The notes beneath the pieces are model-generated. The model was given only the letters and a program-made list of their open reading frames with translations. It did no database searches and was not told the origin of the DNA. Of a stretch of DNA of 8,826 nucleotides, positions 1 through 5,238 are shown piece after piece (position 1 is the stretch's first letter; every line of letters begins with the position of its first letter). Source of the stretch: JBBSMX01 sp038232935 (GTDB taxonomy: Bacteria; Bacteroidota; Rhodothermia; Rhodothermales; JANQRZ01). Location: positions 1 through 8,826 of the forward strand of contig JBBSMX010000162.1 in assembly GCA_038232935.1 (NCBI GenBank), read 5' to 3'. Made by a program: the position numbers and the translations under genes.

Positions 1-140
1 TCACCTGCGGAAGTATAATGGGATCCCGAAGGTCCATTTCGAGCTGTTTCTGAAGGAATGCGAATGGCGCTTCAACTACGGAAGCCCTCGTGAACTGCTG
101 AAAACACTTCGCCGCTGGACTCTTATCTAGGTCAGCCCCT
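1..140 (+). mobile_element. Right end of an IS1595-family insertion sequence (partial)
   Basis: The first 130 bases encode the C-terminus of an IS1595-type transposase. The IS end should lie just beyond its stop. The sequence after the stop, read inward on the minus strand, gives AGGGGCTGACC (130-140), a plausible terminal inverted repeat, although the other end lies outside the window and cannot be compared. If the IS ends at 140, the next eight bases TTCATTAT (141-148) would be the target-site duplication, matching the 8-bp duplication known for this family. GC is about 48% in positions 1-60, well below the flanking native genes. The transposase call is strong; the exact boundary is inferred. 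Confidence 0.7.
2..130 (+). CDS. IS1595-family transposase, C-terminal fragment
   Basis: Frame 2 is open from the left edge to the TAG at 128-130 and gives 42 residues. They include YNGIPKVHFELFLKECEWRF at visible residues 5-24, followed by a leucine- and arginine-rich end (ELLKTLRRW). The pattern 'NGIPK..F.L.LKECEWRFN' is the recognisable C-terminus of IS1595/ISXO2-like DDE transposases, which catalyse cut-and-paste transposition. The N-terminal zinc ribbon and the catalytic acidic residues lie outside the window, so I cannot tell whether the element is intact. It converges on the beta-helix gene, with the two stop codons only one base apart. That fits an insertion into that gene. Confidence 0.8.
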   Translation, partial: HLRKYNGIPKVHFELFLKECEWRFNYGSPRELLKTLRRWTLI

Positions 141-2939
141 TTCATTATCCCAGAGAATAGCGTTCTGCGCCTCGACCTCGCACATGAAACCGCTGCTCAG
201 CCCTCCGACCTCGCCTTCCGCTTCGTCAGCGTTGACGTTCTGGACGACCGAACTGTTTACGAAGTCTACGGAGGCCACTTGACACCTCAGGACACCGTTA
301 GCTGTGGTGTTTCCAACGAACTGCGTGTTAGTGAACCGCGCGAACGTTTGGACGCCTACATCAACGACCGGGCCCGTTGAGAGATTCCCCTCGAACCGGG
401 TGTTCACTATATGGCTGCCACCGTCGGAGCAGAGAGCCGAAGCTCCCACTTCTGACCGATTGCGGACGAACTGGCTGTTGGTGGGACTGGGTTCGACGAT
501 TGTACCGTCGGCAGCCAAGCCGCCGCAGGTATGAGCTTCGTTTTCGGTAAGGACGACCTCGTCGAATTCCACGACGCCGTACTGGCCGTGGTATATGCCA
601 CCTCCTACGTCTGCTACATTCCTTCTGACTTCGAGGTTGCGATATCTCATCCGCGACGCGCTCACATACACCCCCCCGCCGTTCCTGTCTGCAGTGTTCT
701 CTTCGAACGCGGTTCCTTCAATTTCTCCTTCGACACCCCCCTTGATGTAGGCACCGGCTCCGTCTCCGAGTATATCGGAATCCGGGAAGGGGCCTCCATC
801 GGCCGTATTGCTCGCAAAGATGCTGCTGGTGATACTCAAGGTCCCTGAGAGCACCGCCAGACCTCCTCCGAACCCGGAGGCTGAGTTATTGACAAACTCG
901 ATGTGGCTTAAGACGAGCAGGGTGCCTTCGCTATACAGCCCGCCGCCGTAGCCTAGATAGACAGCGCTATTGAGCTCAAAGCGAACGGAGTCTAGGGCAA
1001 GCTCGGCGTCCTCCACGTAAAGTCCTCCGCCTCGGCCAAAGTATTCCCCGCCGTTGGAGTCTCCGAGCACCTTGTTATTACGGAACGTACAGCGGGAGAC
1101 GAGGAGGGTGCCGCCGATGATCTGGAGTCCCCCTCCTCGTGCTTGATACTCAGGTTCGCTCCCGAAAGGGGAGCCACTGCCAAGCCCATCGGAAACCGTA
1201 AATCCATCGAGAATGGAGGCCTCGACATCGAGCGCCTTCACGACGCTGTAGCTGTTATCATCGATCTCTCCCGTCTCGCCGATGTCGCCGCTGAGCACCG
1301 TCTCGTTGTTCTCTACATCGCGCTGATCGAGCGCAGTCTCGGTGCCGTCGAAACCGCCGTAGAGGGGACGGCCGCTCTGAAGCTCGAAGCTCACCGTGCG
1401 GTCGTTGTCGTCGGTGGGAAAATAGGTGCCCTCGGCGACCCAAATCGCTAGCGAGTCCACGTCAATGATGGCGGCGAGGGCGAGGGCGTCCTGCAAATCC
1501 GTGAACGCATCGGTCCACGAGGAGCCGTCGTTCGCGCCGGTCGCGTCGGCATCCACGAAGAGCACGGAGGGGAATGCGACTTCGCCGGGGCCGCCGAGGA
1601 CGAACACGTCGCTGCTGCCGGTGCTCGTGAGGTCGAAGTCGCCGAAGCTCGCGATGTCGCGGAAGGAGCCAGTGACGGCAAAGCGGTCGATGTTGACAGC
1701 GATACCGCCGCCAGAGTCCTGCCCGGTCCCGCCGAGGAGTTCGACGGTGACGAGGTCGCCCGCGCTGTCGAACACGGCGAAGTAGCCGTCGCGGCCCTGT
1801 GTGGTGATCGGCTCGTCGGCGAAGCTGCCGGTGCCTTCGGTGTAACCCGTGGTGAGCACATTGCCGTTCGCGTCCACGGCGAGGGCGGCGGAGAAGTTGG
1901 TGCCGTCGCCACCGCCGCGCCGTCCCCAGACTTCGTCGCCGTCGGCGCTGAGCTTGGCGACGAAGATGTCGGTGAAGCCCTGGCTCACGAGCACGTCGGT
2001 GCCGACGAGGATGGTGTTCGAGAACGAGCCCTGCACGTAGACGCTGCCGTCCGGGCCGACGCCGATCCCACCGCCGCGCGTGAACTCGGAGCCGTCCGCG
2101 CCGATGCCCTCGACCCACACCGCTTCACCGTCGGCGTCGTACTGCACGACGAATACGTCGGTCGAGCCCGCACTCTGAATCGGGAGCGCGCCGAAGAGGG
2201 CGACGCCGCGGAACGAACCGGAGACGTGCGCCCAGCCATCATCGGTGACGGCGACGCCGTAGGCGAGGTCGCCCTGATCGGAACCTCCGCGCCGCGCCCA
2301 CAACACGTTCCCGTCGGGGTCGTACTTGACGAGGAAGGCGTCCGTCGAGCCTGCGCTTTCGAGCACGACGCTGCCGAACGTGCCGGTGCCTTCGAATCCG
2401 CCGACGAAGTAGACGTTGCCGTCAGCATCGACAGCGAGGTCGCGCCCGGTGTCCTGCCCGACGCCGCCGGCCTGCCGGACCCATTCGAGGTCGCCGCTGG
2501 CGGTGTATTTGGCGACGAAGGCGTCGAAGTCGCTGAACGTGGTGAGTTCGATGTCGGGGTTGTCGCCGCCGTCCCACGTAGCGATGCCGGTGAAGTAGCC
2601 AGCCGCGTATACGCTCCCGTCGGGGGCGACAGCGACAGCGGTGCCGAAGTCGTTGAACACGTCGGTCCCGCCGCGCCGTGCCCACACGGCGTTCCCCGCC
2701 TCGTCGTATTTCACGAGGAAGAAGTCGCTGTCGCCTGCGCTCGTCACTGCCACATCGCCGAAGCTCGCGGTACCCTCGAACGTGCCGACGACGTAGCGGC
2801 TACCGTCGGCGTCGAGCGCGATACTCTCGCCGGTGTCGGCGTTGGGTCCGCCGCCGCGCACGGCCTGGTCGATCACGAACGGCTGGGCGGCTACGGGCAG
2901 GGCAGCGAGGAATAGCAGGAGCGGGAGGACGCGCATCAT
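132..2939 (-). CDS. Secreted SBBP-repeat / Pmp-like beta-helix protein, 3' end truncated by an IS
   Basis: The 935-residue product starts at 2939 rather than at the in-frame ATG at 3002, because a signal peptide begins here: MMRV, a leucine/alanine core, then ALPVAAQ at about residue 19. Residues ~25-455 hold about seven SBBP-type repeats of the form 'G(S/F)(T/S)D.F(V/L)(V/A)KYD..G...W.RRGG', each preceded by 'D.(D/N)G.(V/R)Y..G.F.G...F'. Seven copies suggest a closed seven-bladed propeller. From residue ~461 (VDADATGANDGSSWTDAF) a right-handed beta-helix follows. It carries repeated GGG(L/I/V)Y turns and FxxN motifs (F619, F654, F682, F708, F745, F824, F849, F874), like chlamydial Pmp proteins. 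It is probably a cell-surface or secreted protein, perhaps adhesive; ligand unknown. The ending NAILWDNERG stops in mid-rung, its TGA (132-134) appears to come from the IS end, and no type IX sorting domain is present. No Shine-Dalgarno sequence is seen. GC falls toward the 3' half. Confidence 0.85.
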   Translation of the reverse strand: MMRVLPLLLFLAALPVAAQPFVIDQAVRGGGPNADTGESIALDADGSRYVVGTFEGTASFGDVAVTSAGDSDFFLVKYDEAGNAVWARRGGTDVFNDFGTAVAVAPDGSVYAAGYFTGIATWDGGDNPDIELTTFSDFDAFVAKYTASGDLEWVRQAGGVGQDTGRDLAVDADGNVYFVGGFEGTGTFGSVVLESAGSTDAFLVKYDPDGNVLWARRGGSDQGDLAYGVAVTDDGWAHVSGSFRGVALFGALPIQSAGSTDVFVVQYDADGEAVWVEGIGADGSEFTRGGGIGVGPDGSVYVQGSFSNTILVGTDVLVSQGFTDIFVAKLSADGDEVWGRRGGGDGTNFSAALAVDANGNVLTTGYTEGTGSFADEPITTQGRDGYFAVFDSAGDLVTVELLGGTGQDSGGGIAVNIDRFAVTGSFRDIASFGDFDLTSTGSSDVFVLGGPGEVAFPSVLFVDADATGANDGSSWTDAFTDLQDALALAAIIDVDSLAIWVAEGTYFPTDDNDRTVSFELQSGRPLYGGFDGTETALDQRDVENNETVLSGDIGETGEIDDNSYSVVKALDVEASILDGFTVSDGLGSGSPFGSEPEYQARGGGLQIIGGTLLVSRCTFRNNKVLGDSNGGEYFGRGGGLYVEDAELALDSVRFELNSAVYLGYGGGLYSEGTLLVLSHIEFVNNSASGFGGGLAVLSGTLSITSSIFASNTADGGPFPDSDILGDGAGAYIKGGVEGEIEGTAFEENTADRNGGGVYVSASRMRYRNLEVRRNVADVGGGIYHGQYGVVEFDEVVLTENEAHTCGGLAADGTIVEPSPTNSQFVRNRSEVGASALCSDGGSHIVNTRFEGNLSTGPVVDVGVQTFARFTNTQFVGNTTANGVLRCQVASVDFVNSSVVQNVNADEAEGEVGGLSSGFMCEVEAQNAILWDNERG
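228..1205 (-). repeat. Pmp-like FxxN / GGG(L/I/V)Y beta-helix repeats
   Basis: This part of the secreted protein has eight exact FxxN motifs and three conservative variants: VRRN at ~771, LTEN at ~797 and VVQN at ~898. They alternate with glycine turns such as GRGGGLY, GYGGGLY, GFGGGLA, NGGGVY and VGGGIY. The spacing of 25-35 residues matches successive rungs of a right-handed beta-helix. Cysteines cluster in the last third (CGG, LCSD, RCQ, MCE). The same motif pair is known from chlamydial polymorphic membrane proteins. The similarity here is motif-level only. Confidence 0.65.
1580..2882 (-). repeat. About seven SBBP (beta-propeller) coding repeats
   Basis: Within the secreted protein the unit recurs every ~55-65 residues. 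Landmarks (residues counted from the start at 2939) are W86 in VWARRGG, W153 in EWVRQAGG, W214 in LWARRGG, W275 in VWVEGIG and W338 in VWGRRGG. A sixth copy has lost the tryptophan (LVTVELLGG, ~396-404) and a seventh is truncated (GSSDVFVLGG, ~441-450). The degenerate last copy followed by the VDADATG linker marks the end of the propeller. Repeats are similar in protein sequence but have diverged at the DNA level. Confidence 0.7.
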
Positions 2940-3074
2940 GGCGAACGGGGGGAGGCTTGGAGTAAAGGCCGAAGATAACGGCGTCGGAAACACGCATCGC
3001 ACAGTAGGACGATTCGGAGCCGATCCGTACCCTTCACTCCGAGCCCGTATAGCTGCCTATCCCTTCTTTACCCT

Positions 3075-3632
3075 ATGCCCTCCGCCGACCGACGCTGGAC
3101 CACTTTATCCTCCGAAACCCTGCTGGAGCGCTGGTGGCTCACGCTCCGCGCGGACCGCGTCCGCCTCCCGACGGGGGCTGAGATCGAGGAGTTCCACGTG
3201 GCCGAGTACCCGGACTGGGCGCTCGCCGTCGCCCTCACGGACGATGGGCAGGCCGTGCTCGTGGAGCAGTACCGCTACGCCATCGACCGGGTCGGGCTGG
3301 AGTTTGCTGCCGGCGTGATCCACGCGGACGAGCCGCCGCTGGAGGCCGCCCGCCGTGAGCTGCTCGAAGAGACGGGCTACGTGGCCGACGAATGGACCGC
3401 GCTGGGTCGATGTGCCGTGGAGCCGGCGCGGCACACGAACTACGGCCACCTGTTCGTCGCACGCGGTGCCCGCCGGGTCGGCGTGCCTGCGCTCGATGCG
3501 ACGGAAGACTTGAGCGTGCATCTCGTGGATGCCGCCGACCTCGTCGGACTCGTGGAGCGAGGCGAGATCGTGCACGGCACCCACATCGCCGCGGTTTTTT
3601 GGGCCGTGCAGCGTGGGCTGATCCCAGGGTAG
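3075..3632 (+). CDS. Nudix hydrolase, ADP-ribose pyrophosphatase-like
   Basis: The 185-residue protein contains a complete Nudix box: G80, five residues, E86, seven residues, R94-E95-L96, then E98-E99 and G101-Y102. The box binds Mg2+ through the REL-EE helix and hydrolyses a nucleoside diphosphate linked to another group. Upstream, 'DRVRLPTGAEIEEFHVAEYPDW' (~28-48, split here by function) and VEQYRY (63-68) are the strand and substrate-side signatures of the ADP-ribose/nucleotide-sugar pyrophosphatase branch, and the length is usual for it. The expected (L/F)PAG before the box is EFAAG here, with alanine replacing proline. Likely cytosolic, with ADP-ribose or a sugar nucleotide as substrate; the exact substrate is not determinable. 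The ATG at 3075 follows a pyrimidine-rich leader without a Shine-Dalgarno sequence. The gene diverges from the beta-helix gene across 135 bp, which should hold both promoters. Confidence 0.9.
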   Translation: MPSADRRWTTLSSETLLERWWLTLRADRVRLPTGAEIEEFHVAEYPDWALAVALTDDGQAVLVEQYRYAIDRVGLEFAAGVIHADEPPLEAARRELLEETGYVADEWTALGRCAVEPARHTNYGHLFVARGARRVGVPALDATEDLSVHLVDAADLVGLVERGEIVHGTHIAAVFWAVQRGLIPG

Positions 3633-3757
3633 CGAGTGAGGGGGGCGACAAAGGATGGCGGATCGTCAGAAACGTCTTCTTTGGCGCGGCGTATGGACTG
3701 CTACCCTTCCCACGGCAGCACGTCTCCCCTCGGCTCCTCCCTTTTACCCCGGCTCCC

Positions 3758-4000
3758 ATGCAGAAAGAACAGACCACGGTCATCGTTTCCATCAACACCG
3801 AGCAGGACGAGCCCGCCCAGATCAAGCAGATCCAGTCGCAGGTCGGTCAGGGCTGGCGCGTCATCCAGAAGATCCCGATCTCGGGCGGCGGCGCGGGGCC
3901 CGGCGGCAACTCCGAACACTTCATGCGGATGCAGGTCACCCTCGAACGCGAGATCGACGAGGACAATGTGATCGTGCAACCGAATCCCGATGCGGAGTAG
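3758..4000 (+). CDS. Conserved-looking small protein of unknown function (80 aa)
   Basis: I chose the ATG at 3758, where the reading frame becomes protein-like (MQKEQTTVIVSINTEQ); the open frame extends further upstream but overlaps the Nudix gene there with arginine-rich shadow translation. The protein has a beta strand (TTVIVSIN, 6-13), a helix with IKQIQSQVGQGWRVIQK (22-38), a glycine-rich loop (43-50) and a second strand (FMRMQVTLERE, 55-65) before an acidic tail. The 'helix-GW.V' element resembles small DUF4177-type domains, but that is only a pattern resemblance. No signal peptide, cysteine pair or catalytic motif is visible. It sits 125 bp after the Nudix gene and 82 bp before the rhomboid gene, with a palindromic element just after its stop. 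Function unknown. Confidence 0.75.
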   Translation: MQKEQTTVIVSINTEQDEPAQIKQIQSQVGQGWRVIQKIPISGGGAGPGGNSEHFMRMQVTLEREIDEDNVIVQPNPDAE

Positions 4001-4007
4001 TGATTTC

Positions 4008-4064
4008 GGATTGCGGATTTTAGATTCGACTGCGACCTCGGGCAGGCGCAGAAATCCCCAATCC
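4008..4064. repeat. Nested palindrome (two stacked stem-loops) between the small gene and the rhomboid gene
   Basis: Outer arms GGATTGCGGATTT (4008-4020) and AAATCCCCAATCC (4052-4064) pair over 13 positions with one mismatch. Inside, TGCGACCT (4031-4038) and AGGCGCA (4044-4050) pair over seven bases with one bulged A and a five-base loop. No T-tract follows on either strand, so it is not a classic terminator. It looks more like a short mobile or REP-like palindrome or an mRNA-processing/stability structure, located 7 bp after the stop of the 80-residue gene. The pairing is directly visible; the role is inferred. Confidence 0.6.
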
Positions 4065-4082
4065 TAATTCACCTCCCCCGCC

Positions 4083-4853
4083 ATGCTGTTTCCCATCGGC
4101 GACGACGACCGCTCGCTCTCGGGTCCCGCCTTCGTTACGGCCGCGCTGCTGCTCCTCAACGTCGGCGTGTTCGTGCTCCAGCTCATGGACCCGGAGTTGA
4201 CCTACGGGTACAGCACCGTCCCGCTGGAGATCACGACGGGCCAGGACCTCGTCAACAGCGCCCCGGTCGATCTCAGTCCGGGCAATCTGAGCCAGGTTCC
4301 CCAGCGTCCCGGCCCGGTGCCGATCTACCTCACGCTGCTGTCGAGCATGTTCATGCACGGTGGATTCGGGCACCTGTTCGGCAACCTGCTCTACCTGTGG
4401 ATCTTCGGCGATAACGTGGAGCACCGCTTCGGGCACGGAGTGTTTCTCGCCTTTTACCTCGTGAGCGGGCTCGCCGCGAGCGCGGCGCAGATCGCGCTCG
4501 ATCCCGGCTCCGTCATCCCGAGCCTAGGCGCGAGCGGGGCCATATCGGGCGTGCTCGGTGCCTACCTCGTGCTGTTCCCGAAGAACCGGGTCCATGCCAT
4601 CTTCTTCTTCACCGTCGTATCGATTCCGGCTGTCCTCGCTATCGGGATGTGGATCGTGTTCCAGTTCGTCAACGGCGTTGGCGCGATTGCCGTCTCGGAT
4701 GAAACGATGGGTGGCGTCGCGTACGGGGCCCACATCGGCGGGTTCTTCGCCGGCGTGCTGATGGCGCTCATCCTGCGGCGGACCGTCCGCGAGCAGCCCA
4801 ACGTTCTCAGCCAGGCGGCCCGCGCCGATGTGCGGAGCCGGCCGCTGTGGTAG
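4083..4853 (+). CDS. Rhomboid-family intramembrane serine protease
   Basis: The 256-residue integral membrane protein has the rhomboid catalytic pair: Ser151 in GASGAISG and His217 in YGAHIGGFFAG. HxxxN (H97-LFG-N101) in TM2 corresponds to the His/Asn that form the oxyanion region in GlpG. Hydrophobic segments run at ~16-35, 82-109, 117-137, 148-165, 172-198 and 212-232, consistent with the six-TM core. The first loop (~36-80) is long and polar, with repeated TTGQDLVNSAP-type low-complexity sequence, and the C-terminal tail after 232 is basic and cytosolic-like. Rhomboids cleave transmembrane segments of substrate proteins within the bilayer; the substrate here is unknown. The ATG follows CACCTCCCCCGCC, with no Shine-Dalgarno sequence. 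The next gene starts 41 bp downstream, so the two are probably co-transcribed. Confidence 0.93.
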   Translation: MLFPIGDDDRSLSGPAFVTAALLLLNVGVFVLQLMDPELTYGYSTVPLEITTGQDLVNSAPVDLSPGNLSQVPQRPGPVPIYLTLLSSMFMHGGFGHLFGNLLYLWIFGDNVEHRFGHGVFLAFYLVSGLAASAAQIALDPGSVIPSLGASGAISGVLGAYLVLFPKNRVHAIFFFTVVSIPAVLAIGMWIVFQFVNGVGAIAVSDETMGGVAYGAHIGGFFAGVLMALILRRTVREQPNVLSQAARADVRSRPLW

Positions 4854-4894
4854 CACGTAGCTTCTCTTTTCCCGAGCACCCAACCCGTACCGCC

Positions 4895-5095
4895 ATGTCA
4901 GACAACCCGCCCCGCCAGCCGGACCCCGAGGAGACGATCAACGAGGAAAACGAAGTCGACGAGGCGTCGTTCGAGAGCTTCCCGGCCAGCGACCCCCCCG
5001 CCTCAACCGGTACCTATGCCGGAAAGACGGACGTGTCCAAAGAGGACGACTCCGACGCAGACGACGAATCCGACGCAGACGACGAAGAGGAGTAA
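4895..5095 (+). CDS. Small acidic protein with SFPASDPP motif (66 aa)
   Basis: The start at 4895 gives MSDNPPRQPDPEETINEENE, then DEASFESFPASDPPAS (22-37) and a strongly acidic tail built from DSDADDE repeats (52-66). The motif 'S(F/M)ESFPASDPP' recurs, as I recall it, in many small uncharacterised bacterial proteins, which argues that this short frame is a real gene; I know of no assigned function. The protein lacks a signal peptide, membrane segment and cysteines, and is predicted to be disordered. An earlier in-frame start at 4847 would overlap the rhomboid gene's end and adds non-conserved residues, so I reject it. The gene follows the rhomboid gene by 41 bp and is probably in the same transcript. 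Confidence 0.8.
   Translation: MSDNPPRQPDPEETINEENEVDEASFESFPASDPPASTGTYAGKTDVSKEDDSDADDESDADDEEE
5051..5086 (+). repeat. Perfect 18-bp tandem duplication in the acidic tail
   Basis: TCCGACGCAGACGACGAA occurs at 5051-5068 and is repeated without change at 5069-5086. It encodes SDADDE twice and keeps the frame, so copy number can vary without a frameshift. Identity at every third position suggests a recent slippage or duplication event. Confidence 0.9.
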
Positions 5096-5238
5096 GCCCG
5101 AGCCTGCGGGTTGCGACGGCGGCACTCGTACATGCTGTGGGCGCGGGGCGATCTCGCGTCGAGAACGTACGGGGATAGGGCCTCGGCGTTAGACTCGGCC
5201 TCCCGCTGTCCCTACGAACGCGTCGTCGCTCCTCCATC
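5095..5238 (+). other. 143-bp intergenic gap before the GT-C gene
   Basis: Just after the stop of the acidic gene, AGCCCG (5095-5100) and CGGGTT (5107-5112) can form a six-pair stem with one G-T pair, but no T-run follows. A second minor hairpin, TCTCG-CGT-CGAGA, lies at 5152-5164. I see no convincing promoter or Shine-Dalgarno sequence. The sequence before 5239 is pyrimidine-rich, as before the other starts. Confidence 0.3.

Noticed and set aside
1462..2118. Arg-rich minus-strand frame overlapping the propeller repeats
   Set aside because: It repeats because the real SBBP repeats do; composition is arginine/histidine-rich shadow translation.
2970..2977. TATCTTCG on the minus strand as a Bacteroidota-type -7 box (TAnnTTTG)
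   Set aside because: One mismatch, and no TTG-type -33 element at the usual distance; too weak to list as a promoter.
2940..3002. Upstream in-frame ATG at 3002 for the secreted protein
   Set aside because: It would put 21 extra residues before a textbook signal peptide; the ATG at 2939 places the signal peptide at the N-terminus.
3633..3757. TTCTTTGG and TATGGA as promoter elements before the 80-residue gene
   Set aside because: Neither has a properly spaced partner box; the match is within chance for this length.
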